NCBI RefSeq assembly: GCF_014637725.1
Contig: NZ_BMFC01000011.1
Location: 62,001-126,000 of the forward strand
Origin: Marivita lacus
Lineage (GTDB): Bacteria > Pseudomonadota > Alphaproteobacteria > Rhodobacterales > Rhodobacteraceae
DNA: 64,000 nucleotides
Direction: 5' to 3'
Both the position numbers and the translations under genes were made by a program. Of the stretch, positions 33,733-43,066 are shown piece by piece. Every line of letters starts with the position of its first letter. Position 1 is the first letter of the stretch. Under the pieces are notes generated by a model, which did not search any database, was not told where the DNA came from, and saw nothing but the letters and a program-made list of their open reading frames with translations.

Positions 33733-34974
33733 ATGAACCTCGGAAAAATCCTGATGACAGGCTCGTTCCTTGTCGCAGCAAGTGCAACCACCACCATGGC
33801 CGCCGAGTGCGGCATCACCGACGGGCGACTCAGCATCGTGGGCAATGAATTTCCGGCGATCCAGACCGTCGCGCGCAACGCGCAGGCCTGCGAGGGTCTG
33901 GGCGAGGCCAAGGCGAACCTCACCGCCGATCACCAGAAGATCAACCTTGCGGGCATGCAGGGCAACCCGGCGGAATACACCACCGCGATCGTTGCCAACT
34001 CTTCGATCGTCGCGCTGATCAACGAAGACGTGCTGCGCCCGCTGGACGATCTGGTGGCCGCGTTCGGGCAGGACATCCCAAAGAACCAGCTCATCACCAT
34101 CAACGGGCAGGTGATGGCTGTTGCCTTCATGGCGAACGCCCAGCATCTCGTCTACCGCAAGGACATCCTCGAACAGATCGGGATGGAACCGCCCACGACC
34201 TATGAAGGACTGCTGGAAACGGCGGAAAAAATCCTCGCCGAGGGCATTCTCGAATACCCGGTGGGCGGCGCCTACATGGCGGGCTGGAACCTCGCGCAGG
34301 AATTCGTGAACATGTATATCGGCCATGGCGGCGAATTCTACGAACCCGGCACCGCACAGGTCTCGATCAACAACGAGGCCGGCGTCGCCACGCTCGAGAT
34401 GCTCAAGGCCCTGAGTGAATACATGAACCCCGACTACCTGACCCACGATTCCAATGCGACCAGCGCGGAATGGGAAGCGGGCAATGTCGCCCTGATGAAC
34501 ATGTGGGGATCGCGCACCGGGGTGCTGATGGACGCCGAAGGCTCCACCCCAGAGGTCTATGAAAACACCATGGTTGGCGCACCGATGACCGTGGCCGGTG
34601 GCGGCACACCCGCATCGACCCTCTGGTGGGACGGTTGGACCGTGGCCAAGAACATCAGCGACGAAGATGCAGAGGCGACGTTCAAGGCGATGAAGCAGGG
34701 CATCAGCCCGGCGATCCTCAGCCCCGAAACGATGGGCGAGGCGGTCTGGATGATCGACGGCTATGAACCCGCGCCGGTCAACGAAGGCGTGTTCTCGGCC
34801 ATCTCCATGCAGACCCCGCCCTACCCGATGCTGCCGCATCACGGATTGCTGCACACCGCGCTTGGCGACAACATCGCGGATTTCCTGCAGGGCAAGGAAA
34901 GCGCGCAACAGGCGCTGTCGGATATCGAAGACGCCTACATGACCGCGGCCCGCGAAAAGGGCTTCATCAACTGA
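33733..34974 (+). CDS. Extracellular solute-binding protein of sugar-type ABC transporter
   Basis: The 413-residue periplasmic protein has a Sec signal peptide (MNLGKILMTGSFLVAASATTTMA then AE) and the cluster B binding-protein layout, with the WEAGNVALMNMWGS segment at about residues 252-265 typical of sugar-binding proteins. A lipobox is absent, so it is soluble. It delivers a carbohydrate or polyol to the two permeases that follow. The exact ligand is unknown. A GC-rich hairpin after its stop may raise its level above that of the permeases. Confidence 0.92.
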   Translation: MNLGKILMTGSFLVAASATTTMAAECGITDGRLSIVGNEFPAIQTVARNAQACEGLGEAKANLTADHQKINLAGMQGNPAEYTTAIVANSSIVALINEDVLRPLDDLVAAFGQDIPKNQLITINGQVMAVAFMANAQHLVYRKDILEQIGMEPPTTYEGLLETAEKILAEGILEYPVGGAYMAGWNLAQEFVNMYIGHGGEFYEPGTAQVSINNEAGVATLEMLKALSEYMNPDYLTHDSNATSAEWEAGNVALMNMWGSRTGVLMDAEGSTPEVYENTMVGAPMTVAGGGTPASTLWWDGWTVAKNISDEDAEATFKAMKQGISPAILSPETMGEAVWMIDGYEPAPVNEGVFSAISMQTPPYPMLPHHGLLHTALGDNIADFLQGKESAQQALSDIEDAYMTAAREKGFIN

Positions 34975-34988
34975 AGCCGGTCTACAGC

Positions 34989-35021
34989 ACAGGGGGCGGC
35001 CCGGTCTGCCCCCGACCCTGT
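34989..35021 (+). promoter_or_regulatory. Intra-operon hairpin after the solute-binding protein gene
   Basis: GGGGGC (34992-34997) pairs with GCCCCC (35008-35013), and outer arms ACAGGG/CCCTGT extend it. There is no T-run. Such hairpins often protect the binding-protein part of the mRNA from 3' decay and reduce downstream expression. Confidence 0.5.
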
Positions 35022-35053
35022 CCTGCCCGGTTCACGATTGCGGGGAAGTTCCG

Positions 35054-36079
35054 ATGAAACACAGCGCCTTTTTCTGGTTTGTCCTGCCCTCGGCGGTGGC
35101 CATGCTGCTGTTCATCTTCTTCCCGATCATCTCCGTGGTCGTGCAATCGCTGCATTCCGCACATGAACAGGTCATCATCGAGGTGGAAAACTGCGGCCCC
35201 TTCGGATGCACCACCGCCACCGCGATCGACCAGTCGGCCACGGCCGCGCTGCGCGAGGACCAGCCGCTGGGCCGCTTTGCCGGGCTTGAGATCTACAAGG
35301 ACCGCAACCATCTTGCCGTCGAACAGGTCGGCCAGATCTGGAGCGACAGCACCGGCATCGGCAACTTCATCGACCGGCTGATGAACCTGCCCTTCTACAA
35401 GGCCATGGGGTTTACCCTGACCTTCACCTTCGTGGTCACGCCGCTGACCATCGTCTTGGGCTTCATCGTCGCGGTCGCCGTCAACAGCGCCGCAAAGGCG
35501 ATCCGGGGACCGCTGATCTTTTTCTCGCTGCTGCCGATGATGGTCACGCCACTGATCGGATCGCTGATCCTGTTCTGGATGGTCGATGCGCGCGGCATTT
35601 TGGGCACAGCGCTGCGCTGGCTGGCGGATGATCCTGGCCTGTCGGTCAAGGCCGACACGGGGCTGATGTGGATCATGCTGATGGTCTACGGCGTCTGGCA
35701 TTCCGCGCCCTTCGCCTTCATCGTCTACTACGCTGGCCTTCAAACCGTGAACACCGACACGCTGGAGGCCGCGCGCATCGACGGGGCCAGCCGCTGGCAG
35801 CAGATCCGGCACGTCGTGATCCCACACCTTCTGCCGCTGACCACCTTCATCGCACTGATGCAGTTGATGGACAATTTCCGGGTATTCGAGCCCATCGTCA
35901 GTTTCAACGCGAGCGCCCATGCCACCTCGCTCAGTTGGGCGATCTACAACGATCTGGGTGGCGAGACACAACAGCTCAGTTCGGCCGCCGCGACCTCGGT
36001 GCTGACCATCATCGGCGTGGCAATCCTGCTGTCGCCGGTGCTGATCCGCACCTGGCGCGACTACGGCAAAGCAGCCTGA
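35054..36079 (+). CDS. Sugar-type ABC transporter permease (MalF-like, with large periplasmic loop)
   Basis: The 341-residue inner-membrane protein has the binding-protein-dependent transport fold, with the EAA loop at EAARIDGASRWQQIRHVVIPHL (about 237-258). After the first membrane helix there is a periplasmic insertion of about 75 residues (roughly 33-107, with two cysteines in the CGPFGC motif), similar in position to the MalF P2 domain. Five to six helices follow. It pairs with the next permease and the ATPase. Confidence 0.92.
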   Translation: MKHSAFFWFVLPSAVAMLLFIFFPIISVVVQSLHSAHEQVIIEVENCGPFGCTTATAIDQSATAALREDQPLGRFAGLEIYKDRNHLAVEQVGQIWSDSTGIGNFIDRLMNLPFYKAMGFTLTFTFVVTPLTIVLGFIVAVAVNSAAKAIRGPLIFFSLLPMMVTPLIGSLILFWMVDARGILGTALRWLADDPGLSVKADTGLMWIMLMVYGVWHSAPFAFIVYYAGLQTVNTDTLEAARIDGASRWQQIRHVVIPHLLPLTTFIALMQLMDNFRVFEPIVSFNASAHATSLSWAIYNDLGGETQQLSSAAATSVLTIIGVAILLSPVLIRTWRDYGKAA

Positions 36080-36090
36080 GGAGGACGATC

Positions 36091-36972
36091 ATGGCAAGCC
36101 AGGCCCAGAAACGCCCCGCAGCCCTTCAGGTGATCCTGATCGCCATCCTTGTCATCTGGATGATCGCCGCCGCCTTCCCGTTCTTCTGGACGCTGTGGGG
36201 ATCGTTCAAGGTCGAGGGCGATTTCTTTTCGCTTGCCGACTGGACCAATGTGCTGACCGGCGAGATGACAACGCGAGAAACCGGCGATGCCTTCACCACC
36301 GAAGGCTATTCCGGCGCTTGGGTGCAGGAGGAGTTCTGGAAGGCCGCGTGGAATTCGACGCTGGTGTGCCTCTTCGTCGTGACCATCTCGCTGACGCTGG
36401 GCACGTTGGGCGGCTACGCGTTGGCCCGCTCGACCTATCGCTACGCGTTCTGGTTCCTGCTGATCGCGCTGATCTTCCGGGCAATGCCGCCGATCACGCT
36501 GGTGTCGGGTTACCTGCCGGTGTTCTTTCAGTGGAACATCTGGGGCCATCTGCCCACGGCGATCATCGTTCTGGTGGCGATCAACCAGCCGTTCACGCTC
36601 TGGATGCTGCACTCGTTCTTCAAGAACATCCCGCAGGATCTGGACGAAAGCGCGATGGTGGACGGCTGCACCCGGTTCCAGGCGTTTCGCCATGTGATCA
36701 TTCCGGTGATGTGGCCGGGCATTATCACCACCGGGCTCTTCAGCTTCCTGCTGGCCTATAACGATTTTGCCGTGACCGCGATGATCCTCGACAAGGAGAA
36801 CCAGACCATGGTGCCCAAGATTGCGTCTTTCCTTGGCACGACGCAGACCAAGGGCAACGTGATGTTCGCGGTGGCCGCGGTGGTGTCGACTACGGCGCCG
36901 CTGTTCCTGCTGATCATGGTCTTCCAGCGCCAGATCGTGTCGGGTCTGACCGCAGGGGCGGTGAAAGGCTGA
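36091..36972 (+). CDS. Sugar-type ABC transporter permease (MalG-like)
   Basis: The 293-residue permease begins at 36091 after AGGAGGA, 11 bases beyond the first permease stop. The EAA-type loop is DESAMVDGCTRFQAFRHVIIPVMWPG (about 185-210). A periplasmic stretch of about 45 residues follows helix 1. The C-terminus ends in the common QRQIVSGLTAGAVKG. It forms the translocation pore with the preceding permease. The operon ends here and a double-hairpin repeat separates it from the convergent FAD oxidase gene. Confidence 0.93.
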   Translation: MASQAQKRPAALQVILIAILVIWMIAAAFPFFWTLWGSFKVEGDFFSLADWTNVLTGEMTTRETGDAFTTEGYSGAWVQEEFWKAAWNSTLVCLFVVTISLTLGTLGGYALARSTYRYAFWFLLIALIFRAMPPITLVSGYLPVFFQWNIWGHLPTAIIVLVAINQPFTLWMLHSFFKNIPQDLDESAMVDGCTRFQAFRHVIIPVMWPGIITTGLFSFLLAYNDFAVTAMILDKENQTMVPKIASFLGTTQTKGNVMFAVAAVVSTTAPLFLLIMVFQRQIVSGLTAGAVKG

Positions 36973-36990
36973 AGCTTGCCAAGCGCGGCA

Positions 36991-37034
36991 GACTTTCCGT
37001 CAACGGAAAGTCGAGGATGCGCCAACGCATCCTC
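36991..37034. repeat. Double-hairpin extragenic repeat, copy B
   Basis: GACTTTCCGT-CA-ACGGAAAGTC (36991-37012) and GAGGATGCG-CCAA-CGCATCCTC (37013-37034) are two abutting perfect stems between convergent genes. It shares sequence and layout with the copies at 27198 and 42376. It may also work as a bidirectional transcription stop. Confidence 0.8.
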
Positions 37035-37042
37035 CGCCCACC

Positions 37043-38428
37043 TCAGTTCAACGTGACCAGCTTGCCCGGATTCATGATATTGCCCGGATCAATCGCCTTC
37101 TTCAGAACCCCCATCAGCGCATAAGCAGCGCCATGCTCCTGAGCCAGGTACTTGCGCTTGCCGATGCCGATACCGTGCTCCCCGCTGACTGTGCCGCCGA
37201 ACTCCAGCGCCAGCATGTTGACCGCCTCGACCAGCGTCTTGGCGCGGGTCAGTTCGTCCTCGCTGTCGGGATCGACAAGGATCAGCAGGTGGAAATTGCC
37301 ATCCCCCACGTGCCCGACCAGCGGCGCGAGAAAGCCCGAGTCCGCCGCCAGCGCCTTGGCCCGCATCAGGCATTCCGAGAGCGCCGAGATCGGGACGCAG
37401 CAATCCGTGACCACGCCATTGGCCCCCTGTCGCAGCGACCGGCCCGCGTAATAGGCGTTGTGGCGCGCCTGCCACAGGCGGTTGCGATCCTCGGTCTTGG
37501 TGGCCCACTGGAAATCCGACCCGCCATGCTCTTCGACCAGAGCGGCAAAGCTTTCGACCTGTTCGGCCACCCCCGCTTCGGTGCCGTGGAATTCCAGAAA
37601 AAGGTGCGGCACTTCGGGCAGGCCCATATCGGGATTGTAGATGTTCATGCCCTTCATCTGCAGCTCATCCAGCAACTCGATCCGCGCGAGGGGCAAGCCG
37701 GTCTGGATCGCGAGGATCACCGTGTCCACCGCACTTGGGATATCGGGAAAGGCACAGGTCGCCGCGGCGATATGTTCGGGCTGACCGTGCAGCTTGACCG
37801 TCAGCCTGGTGATGATGCCCAGCGTGCCTTCCGATCCGATGAAGAGATGCGTCAGGTCATAGCCCGTCGATGATTTGCGCGCCCGGCTGCCGGTGTGAAT
37901 GATCTGCCCGTCCGGCAACACCACCTCCAGCGCAAGAACGTTGTCCGCCATCGTGCCGTATCGCACCGTGTTCGTGCCCGAAGCGCGGGTCGCCGCCATG
38001 CCACCCAGCGATGCATCCGCCCCCGGATCGACGGTGAACATCAGCCCGGTCGCCCGCAGCGCCTCGTTCAGTTGCACCCGTGTCACACCGGGTTCGACCA
38101 CCGCGTCCAGATCGCTCTGGTTGACCTGAAGCACCTTGTTCATGCGGCTGGTGTCGACGGTGATGCCGCCCTGCACCGGCACGATATGCCCTTCGAGCGA
38201 TGACCCGACGCCGTAAGGGATCACCGGGCAGCCATGCTGCGAACAGATCTTCATGATCAGCGAGACTTCCTCGGTGGTTTCGGGAAAGGCCACCGCGTCG
38301 GGCAGAACCGGCTTGGTATAGGCCTCATCATGGCTGTGCTGGTCGAGGATCGACGGTCCGGTGGACAGACGGTCCCCCAGCAGATCGCGCAGCGCGGTTA
38401 TGGTCGTCTCGATTTTGGCGTTGGACAT
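37043..38428 (-). CDS. FAD-linked oxidase, GlcD/D-lactate dehydrogenase-like
   Basis: The 461-residue flavoprotein has the FAD_binding_4 domain (PYGVGSSLEGHIVPVQGGITVDTSRM at about 78-103 and the GGMAATRASGTNTVRYGTMADNV segment) and the C-terminal FAD-oxidase domain ending with GHVGDGNFH and SGEHGIGIGKRKY, the metal-binding region of D-2-hydroxy-acid dehydrogenases. It oxidises a D-hydroxy acid such as D-lactate or glycolate and passes electrons to the chain. The start at 38428 (MSNAK) with GAGG upstream is chosen over 38452. It faces the ABC operon. Confidence 0.92.
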   Translation of the reverse strand: MSNAKIETTITALRDLLGDRLSTGPSILDQHSHDEAYTKPVLPDAVAFPETTEEVSLIMKICSQHGCPVIPYGVGSSLEGHIVPVQGGITVDTSRMNKVLQVNQSDLDAVVEPGVTRVQLNEALRATGLMFTVDPGADASLGGMAATRASGTNTVRYGTMADNVLALEVVLPDGQIIHTGSRARKSSTGYDLTHLFIGSEGTLGIITRLTVKLHGQPEHIAAATCAFPDIPSAVDTVILAIQTGLPLARIELLDELQMKGMNIYNPDMGLPEVPHLFLEFHGTEAGVAEQVESFAALVEEHGGSDFQWATKTEDRNRLWQARHNAYYAGRSLRQGANGVVTDCCVPISALSECLMRAKALAADSGFLAPLVGHVGDGNFHLLILVDPDSEDELTRAKTLVEAVNMLALEFGGTVSGEHGIGIGKRKYLAQEHGAAYALMGVLKKAIDPGNIMNPGKLVTLN

Positions 38429-38485
38429 GAGGGCCTCCCTGTTCGGCGCCACGCTACTGCCAAGCGCGCGCCGGGAAAACCCCGT

Positions 38486-39151
38486 TCAGGTCTCCAGCGG
38501 TTCGATCAGCGCCGGCCCGGAGGCACGGTTGGAATTGACCTTGGGATCGACACGGTAGAACGCCATCGCATCCTCGGGTGCGGCCTGCATCAGCGTCGCC
38601 GCGCCGTGCCCCGCTTCGCCCAGCCAGAGCGCCCAATCCTCGGGGCGCAGCGTCACCGGCTGGCGGTGGTGAATCGCCGACATCGCGTCATTGGCCCCGG
38701 TGGTGACGATGGCGCAGGTCCGGTGCGCCACCCCGTCGCGCTCCCAATCCTGCCAGACCCCGGCAAAGGCCAGCAGGTCGCCGCCGGTAGGATGGATGTA
38801 CCACGGCAGGCGATTGCCGTCCTCGTCCTTGGTCCATTCGTAAAACCCCGTCGCCGGGATCAGGCACCGCCGTTCGCGGCACGCGGCCTTGAAGGCAGGC
38901 TTTTCCGCAATCGTTTCGGCCCGCGCGTTGATCAGCAGGGGACCGCCATTCTCGGCCTTGTACCAATGCGGCAGGAACCCCCAGCGCATCGCCACCAGCC
39001 GCCGTTGCCCCTCAAGCGTGTGCACCGCGTGGACAAGGTTGGTCGGGCAGATATTGTAATTCGGAACCTCGGGCAGCGCGTTCGACGGCACCGCATCGAA
39101 CAGCTGCGCCATCGCATCGGATGGCAGGGTCAGGGCGAACCGTCCACACAT
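38486..39151 (-). CDS. SRAP-family abasic-site DNA crosslinking protein (YedK/HMCES-like)
   Basis: The 221-residue protein is a SOS-response-associated peptidase-fold protein. C2, exposed after removal of Met1, forms the thiazolidine crosslink to an abasic site in single-stranded DNA. Other active-site residues are N75 and E79 in INARAE, E105 in FYEW and the histidine in HHRQP (161-165), where family members usually have HHRMP. It protects abasic sites until repair. It is preceded by the 5'-nucleotidase gene on the same strand, 45 bp away. Confidence 0.92.
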   Translation of the reverse strand: MCGRFALTLPSDAMAQLFDAVPSNALPEVPNYNICPTNLVHAVHTLEGQRRLVAMRWGFLPHWYKAENGGPLLINARAETIAEKPAFKAACRERRCLIPATGFYEWTKDEDGNRLPWYIHPTGGDLLAFAGVWQDWERDGVAHRTCAIVTTGANDAMSAIHHRQPVTLRPEDWALWLGEAGHGAATLMQAAPEDAMAFYRVDPKVNSNRASGPALIEPLET

Positions 39152-39196
39152 GGGGAAAAAGCAGGCCGGGCGAAATGGCCCGACCTGCGCTGGTCT

Positions 39197-40780
39197 TCAC
39201 TGGTTCACGGTGATCCGACCGTCCGTGTAAGGCTGGTACGGCGCGTTTGCCGCGAGGTATTCCGCCGTGACATCGGCAAGGTCGGGGCCGTAATCATAGG
39301 CGTTCATCGCATCGCGGAACATGCGGTAGCCGTCGCCGCCATTGCGCACGTAGTTGTTGGACACCGCGCCATAGGTCGCCTCGGGATCAAGCGGGGCTTC
39401 GCCCACCATCACGTTCGACACGCGGCTGCCCGGCTCGGCGCTCAGATCGACGGTAAAGCTCATGCCTGCCACCTGCGGGAAGCGGCCTGCGCCCTCTTCG
39501 ACCTGGCTCACGCCGTTTTCGAGCGCGGCAAGGATCTGTGCGCCCGTCACTTGGAACGTGGACAGCGTGTTCTGGAACGGCAGCACGGAAATCACCTCGC
39601 CCATGGTCACTTCACCCGCGTCGATCGAGGACCGCAGACCGCCACCATTCTGGATCGCGATCTGGACGCCCTGATCCTTGACGCGGTCCAGCATCGCATC
39701 GGCCACGAGGTTGCCCATCGGGCATTCCATCGCGCGGCACACCTCGCGGCTGCCTTCGATGGCTTCGGCGGATTCGGCCACAATCCGGGTCTTCATCTCT
39801 TCGATGGGACCGGCGAGTTCGGCCACGCGCGCGACGATCTCGGGGTCTTCTTCGACCGACGCATCCAGCAGGATCGTGTCGCCTTCGGCATAGGTCACGT
39901 TGCCCGCGTCATCGAAATTCAGGATCAGATGGCCCACGTATTTTGAATAGGCATAGGCCTGCACCACCGGCACGAGCGTGCCGTCCGGCTGGCTGGCAAA
40001 GGTCGGATACGCGCCCTGGCGGTCCGGATCGGTCGCGGACAGGTAGGTGTGGCTGTGTCCGCCCACGACTGCGTCCAAGCCCGGTACTGCAGCCGCGATC
40101 TCGAGATCCCTTGGCAGGCCGACATGGTTCAGCGCGATGATCTTGGTCACACCCTCTGCGGTCAGCGTGGCGACATCGGCGGCAATGCTGTCGATCTCGT
40201 CCTGAAAGATCACCGCATCCGACGGCGACGATGTTTCCACGGTATCGGTGGCCAGCGCCGACACGATGCCGATCTTCTCGCCCCCCACCTCAAGCACGAC
40301 ATGGTTCTGGACCTTCTCGGCGAGAATATTCGAGCGGCTCACATCAAGGTTGCCCGAAATGACCGGGAAGGACACGTTGTCGATGAGCTTGAGCAGACCT
40401 TCGTCGCCATCGTCGAATTCGTGGTTGCCGACGGCCATCACGTCGAACCCTATCTTCTCCATCATCTCGGCTTCGACATCGCCCTTGTAGGTCGTGTACA
40501 TCAGCGAACCCTGGTACTGGTCGCCCGCATCTACGACGATCACGTTCTGCCCGTCCAGTTCGGCGCGCAGCTGGTCGATCATCGTCTTGACCCGCGCCAC
40601 GCCGCCAAAGCACTCGCCCGCCGCGTTGTCTTCGGCCGAACAGGTCGAATCAAAGCGGTTGATCGGCTCGATGCGGCTGTGCAGGTCGTTGATGTGGATG
40701 ACGTGCAACGTGTAATCGGCCTGTGCCACACCAGCAGTCAGCGCCAGCGCTGCGGCACTTGAAAGAAGTCGGTAAGACAT
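39197..40780 (-). CDS. Periplasmic 5'-nucleotidase/metallophosphatase
   Basis: The 527-residue protein has a signal peptide (MSYRLLSSAAALALTAGVAQA) and the calcineurin-like two-metal site: D32 and H34 in NDLH, D84 and D87 in DAGDQ, and N119-H120 in GNHEFDDG. A substrate-binding C-terminal domain begins near residue 310 and includes QNGGGLRSSIDAGEVTMGE and NNYVRNGGDGYRMF. It releases phosphate from nucleotides (UshA/NTPE type) outside the cytoplasmic membrane. The start at 40780 is preferred to 40813. It is divergent from the DUF952 gene. Confidence 0.94.
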   Translation of the reverse strand: MSYRLLSSAAALALTAGVAQADYTLHVIHINDLHSRIEPINRFDSTCSAEDNAAGECFGGVARVKTMIDQLRAELDGQNVIVVDAGDQYQGSLMYTTYKGDVEAEMMEKIGFDVMAVGNHEFDDGDEGLLKLIDNVSFPVISGNLDVSRSNILAEKVQNHVVLEVGGEKIGIVSALATDTVETSSPSDAVIFQDEIDSIAADVATLTAEGVTKIIALNHVGLPRDLEIAAAVPGLDAVVGGHSHTYLSATDPDRQGAYPTFASQPDGTLVPVVQAYAYSKYVGHLILNFDDAGNVTYAEGDTILLDASVEEDPEIVARVAELAGPIEEMKTRIVAESAEAIEGSREVCRAMECPMGNLVADAMLDRVKDQGVQIAIQNGGGLRSSIDAGEVTMGEVISVLPFQNTLSTFQVTGAQILAALENGVSQVEEGAGRFPQVAGMSFTVDLSAEPGSRVSNVMVGEAPLDPEATYGAVSNNYVRNGGDGYRMFRDAMNAYDYGPDLADVTAEYLAANAPYQPYTDGRITVNQ

Positions 40781-40942
40781 GTGAGTCCTCTCTGTCGGAT
40801 TGTTACGGCGCAATCGTGCCTCGCCTTGCGGGGGGAGTCAAAACTTACGCAAGGGACGCATGTGCAAATGCGCATGGGGCGCAAGTTCAACAGGCAGATG
40901 ACAATGCTTGACCTGACGCGGCGCACAGGTCACATCGCAGGC

Positions 40943-41278
40943 ATGATCTATAAAATCCTCCGCTCCGAAGAATGGGCCGCCCTGCAAGCCGATGGCGAAA
41001 CCGCTGGTGCGCCGATTGACGTGGCCGATGGCTATGTTCATTTCTCCACCGCCGAACAGGTGCGCGAAACAGCCTCCAAGCATTTTGGCGGGGCCGAGGG
41101 TTTGATGCTTCTGGCCTATGACGAGGCCGCGATGACAGGCGACCTGCAATGGGAACCGTCGCGCGGCGGTGCACTTTTTCCGCATCTCTACGGCCCGCTG
41201 CGGCTGGCCGACGTGGTCTGGGCGAAACCGCTGCCGGTACAGGGCGACGGGCATGTCTTTCCGGATGACCTGTCGTGA
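40943..41278 (+). CDS. DUF952 domain-containing protein
   Basis: The 111-residue protein is the DUF952 family, with [13 protein letters not shown] at the start, the [20 protein letters not shown] motif (about 29-48) and HLYGPL near the end. The fold is related to ADP-ribosyltransferase-like proteins, but the activity is unknown. The ATG at 40943 begins the domain itself; longer in-frame readings upstream lack support. Its stop overlaps the pyrD start (GTGA), so the two are translated together, an arrangement typical of Rhodobacterales. Confidence 0.9.
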   Translation: MIYKILRSEEWAALQADGETAGAPIDVADGYVHFSTAEQVRETASKHFGGAEGLMLLAYDEAAMTGDLQWEPSRGGALFPHLYGPLRLADVVWAKPLPVQGDGHVFPDDLS

Positions 41279-42321
41279 CGATGCTGGAACGGGCGGGGCT
41301 GCGCCTGCTGCACCGCTTCGATCCCGAAACCGCGCATGGTCTGGCGCTCAGGGCGCTGCAACTTGGGCTTTCGCCCACCACCGGCACCGTGACAAGCCCG
41401 CGCTTGCGCACGACGCTTGCAGGGCTGAGCCTGCCCAACCCGGTCGGCCTTGCTGCAGGGTTCGACAAGAACGCGCAGGCGCTGCGCCCTCTGTCGCGTG
41501 CGGGGTTCGGCTTTCTCGAAGTGGGGGCCGCCACGCCGCGCCCGCAACCCGGCAATCCCAGGCCGCGCCTGTTCCGGCTGACCGAGGACAGCGCCGTGAT
41601 CAACCGCTTCGGGTTCAACAATGACGGCATGACGGCCATCGCAGACCGGCTCAAGGACCGGCCGCGCGACGCGATCATCGGTCTGAATCTTGGCGCCAAC
41701 AAGGACAGCGACAACCGCGCAGGCGATTTCGCGACGGTTCTTGCCACCTGTGCCGCATATATCGATTTCGCAACGGTGAATGTCAGTTCCCCCAACACCG
41801 AAAAACTGCGGGACCTGCAGGGCAAGGAGGCACTGTCGGCGCTGCTGGCCGGGGTGATGGACACCCGCAACGCGCTGGACCGCCGGGTCCCGATCTTCCT
41901 CAAGATCGCACCCGACCTGTCCGAGACAGAGATCGCGGATGTGGCCGAAGTTGCGCTGAGTTCAGGCATCGACGGGCTGATCGCGACCAACACGACTCTG
42001 GACCGCGACGGCCTGAGATCATCCCATCGCGGCGAAGCCGGCGGCTTGTCAGGCCGACCGCTCTTCGAGAAATCCACCCGCGTGCTGGGACAGCTCTACC
42101 GCGCCACCGATGGCAAACTGCCGATCATCGGCGTCGGCGGCGTCGCGTCAGCCGAAGATGCCTATGCCAAGATCAAAGCGGGGGCGTCGGCGGTGCAACT
42201 CTATTCCGCGCTTGTCTATCACGGCCTTGGCCTTGTGCCCGAGATCGCCCGCGGCCTTGACGCGCTGCTGGAAGGCGACGGACACGCCAGCGTCAGCCAT
42301 GCCGTCGGCACGGCGCACTGA
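41275..42321 (+). CDS. pyrD: Dihydroorotate dehydrogenase (quinone), class 2
   Basis: The 348-residue membrane-associated flavoprotein oxidises dihydroorotate to orotate with ubiquinone in pyrimidine synthesis. Family features are the N-terminal helix region with [13 protein letters not shown], the FMN segment [13 protein letters not shown] (about 58-70), the catalytic serine loop [14 protein letters not shown] and the [20 protein letters not shown] phosphate site. GTG at 41275 is used as the start; an ATG at 41281 is an alternative. It overlaps the DUF952 gene. Confidence 0.95.
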   Translation: MTMLERAGLRLLHRFDPETAHGLALRALQLGLSPTTGTVTSPRLRTTLAGLSLPNPVGLAAGFDKNAQALRPLSRAGFGFLEVGAATPRPQPGNPRPRLFRLTEDSAVINRFGFNNDGMTAIADRLKDRPRDAIIGLNLGANKDSDNRAGDFATVLATCAAYIDFATVNVSSPNTEKLRDLQGKEALSALLAGVMDTRNALDRRVPIFLKIAPDLSETEIADVAEVALSSGIDGLIATNTTLDRDGLRSSHRGEAGGLSGRPLFEKSTRVLGQLYRATDGKLPIIGVGGVASAEDAYAKIKAGASAVQLYSALVYHGLGLVPEIARGLDALLEGDGHASVSHAVGTAH

Positions 42322-42356
42322 CCCTAGGCTTCTCTGGTTCAAAAATATCTCGGGGT

Positions 42357-42375
42357 CTGGGGCAGAGCCCCAGTC
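42357..42375. terminator. Stem-loop after pyrD
   Basis: CTGGGGCAGAGCCCCAG forms a compact 7-bp hairpin in the spacer between pyrD and the convergent trpF gene, directly beside the double-hairpin repeat. No T-run follows, so termination is uncertain. Confidence 0.4.
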
Positions 42376-42414
42376 TTTTCCGTCGGCGGAAAATTCGGAC
42401 GCATTATCGCATCC
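42376..42414. repeat. Double-hairpin extragenic repeat, copy C
   Basis: TTTTCCG-TCGG-CGGAAAA (42376-42393) is followed by GGACGCATTATCGCATCC (42397-42414), an imperfect second stem that includes the trpF stop codon. It is the most diverged copy of the family seen at 27198 and 36991. Confidence 0.65.
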
Positions 42415-43057
42415 GCCCCCGCGTCGCTGTAACGAAATCCCGGATCAACACCGCATCCTTGACACCGGGAGCCGCTTCGACACCCGAGGACACATCCACC
42501 TGCTTTGCGCCGGTCAGCGCGATCGCCTCGGCCACGTTGTGGGGAGTCAATCCACCCGCCAGCATCCACGGCACGCTCCAGCGGCGCGCGGCGATCAGGC
42601 GCCAGTCAAAGGAGACCCCGTTGCCCCCGGGCAGTTCGGCGTGTTTCGGCGGCTTGGCATCGACGAGGATCTGATCGGCCACCTCGGAATAGGCGTCCAG
42701 CGCTGCCACGTCCTCGGCATCCGCAACGCCGACAGCCTTCATCACCGGCAAGCCGTAGCGCGCCCGCACCTCGGACACGCGCTCGAGTGGCTCGTCGCCG
42801 TGCAATTGCAACATGTCCAGCGGCACCGCATCGGTGATCGCATCGAGCAACGCATCGTCGGCATTGACCACCAGCGCCACTTTGGCCACGCCGACAGGCA
42901 CGTCGAGTGCAAGCGCGCGGGCCGCGTCAATCGACAGGTTGCGGGGGCTCTTGGGGAAGAACACGAACCCGGAATAGGCCGCACCCGCCTCGGCCACGGC
43001 AATCACGTCTTCGGGCCGGGTCAGCCCGCAGATCTTCACACGAATTCCGGGTGTCAT
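42404..43057 (-). CDS. trpF: Phosphoribosylanthranilate isomerase
   Basis: The 217-residue TIM-barrel enzyme carries out the Amadori rearrangement in tryptophan synthesis. The catalytic cysteine is in [11 protein letters not shown] (about residues 7-17), and the catalytic aspartate region and phosphate-binding loop appear in QILVDAKP and [14 protein letters not shown]. It ends with the conserved [16 protein letters not shown] segment. It lies 9 bases after the LapA-like gene and belongs to the ihfB-lapA-trpF operon. Confidence 0.95.
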   Translation of the reverse strand: MTPGIRVKICGLTRPEDVIAVAEAGAAYSGFVFFPKSPRNLSIDAARALALDVPVGVAKVALVVNADDALLDAITDAVPLDMLQLHGDEPLERVSEVRARYGLPVMKAVGVADAEDVAALDAYSEVADQILVDAKPPKHAELPGGNGVSFDWRLIAARRWSVPWMLAGGLTPHNVAEAIALTGAKQVDVSSGVEAAPGVKDAVLIRDFVTATRGRMR

Positions 43058-43066
43058 GGGATGCGC

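Noticed and set aside
38234-39946. A 570-codon frame on the plus strand
   Set aside because: It lies antisense to the FAD oxidase, SRAP and 5'-nucleotidase genes, each well supported, and has no recognisable domain.
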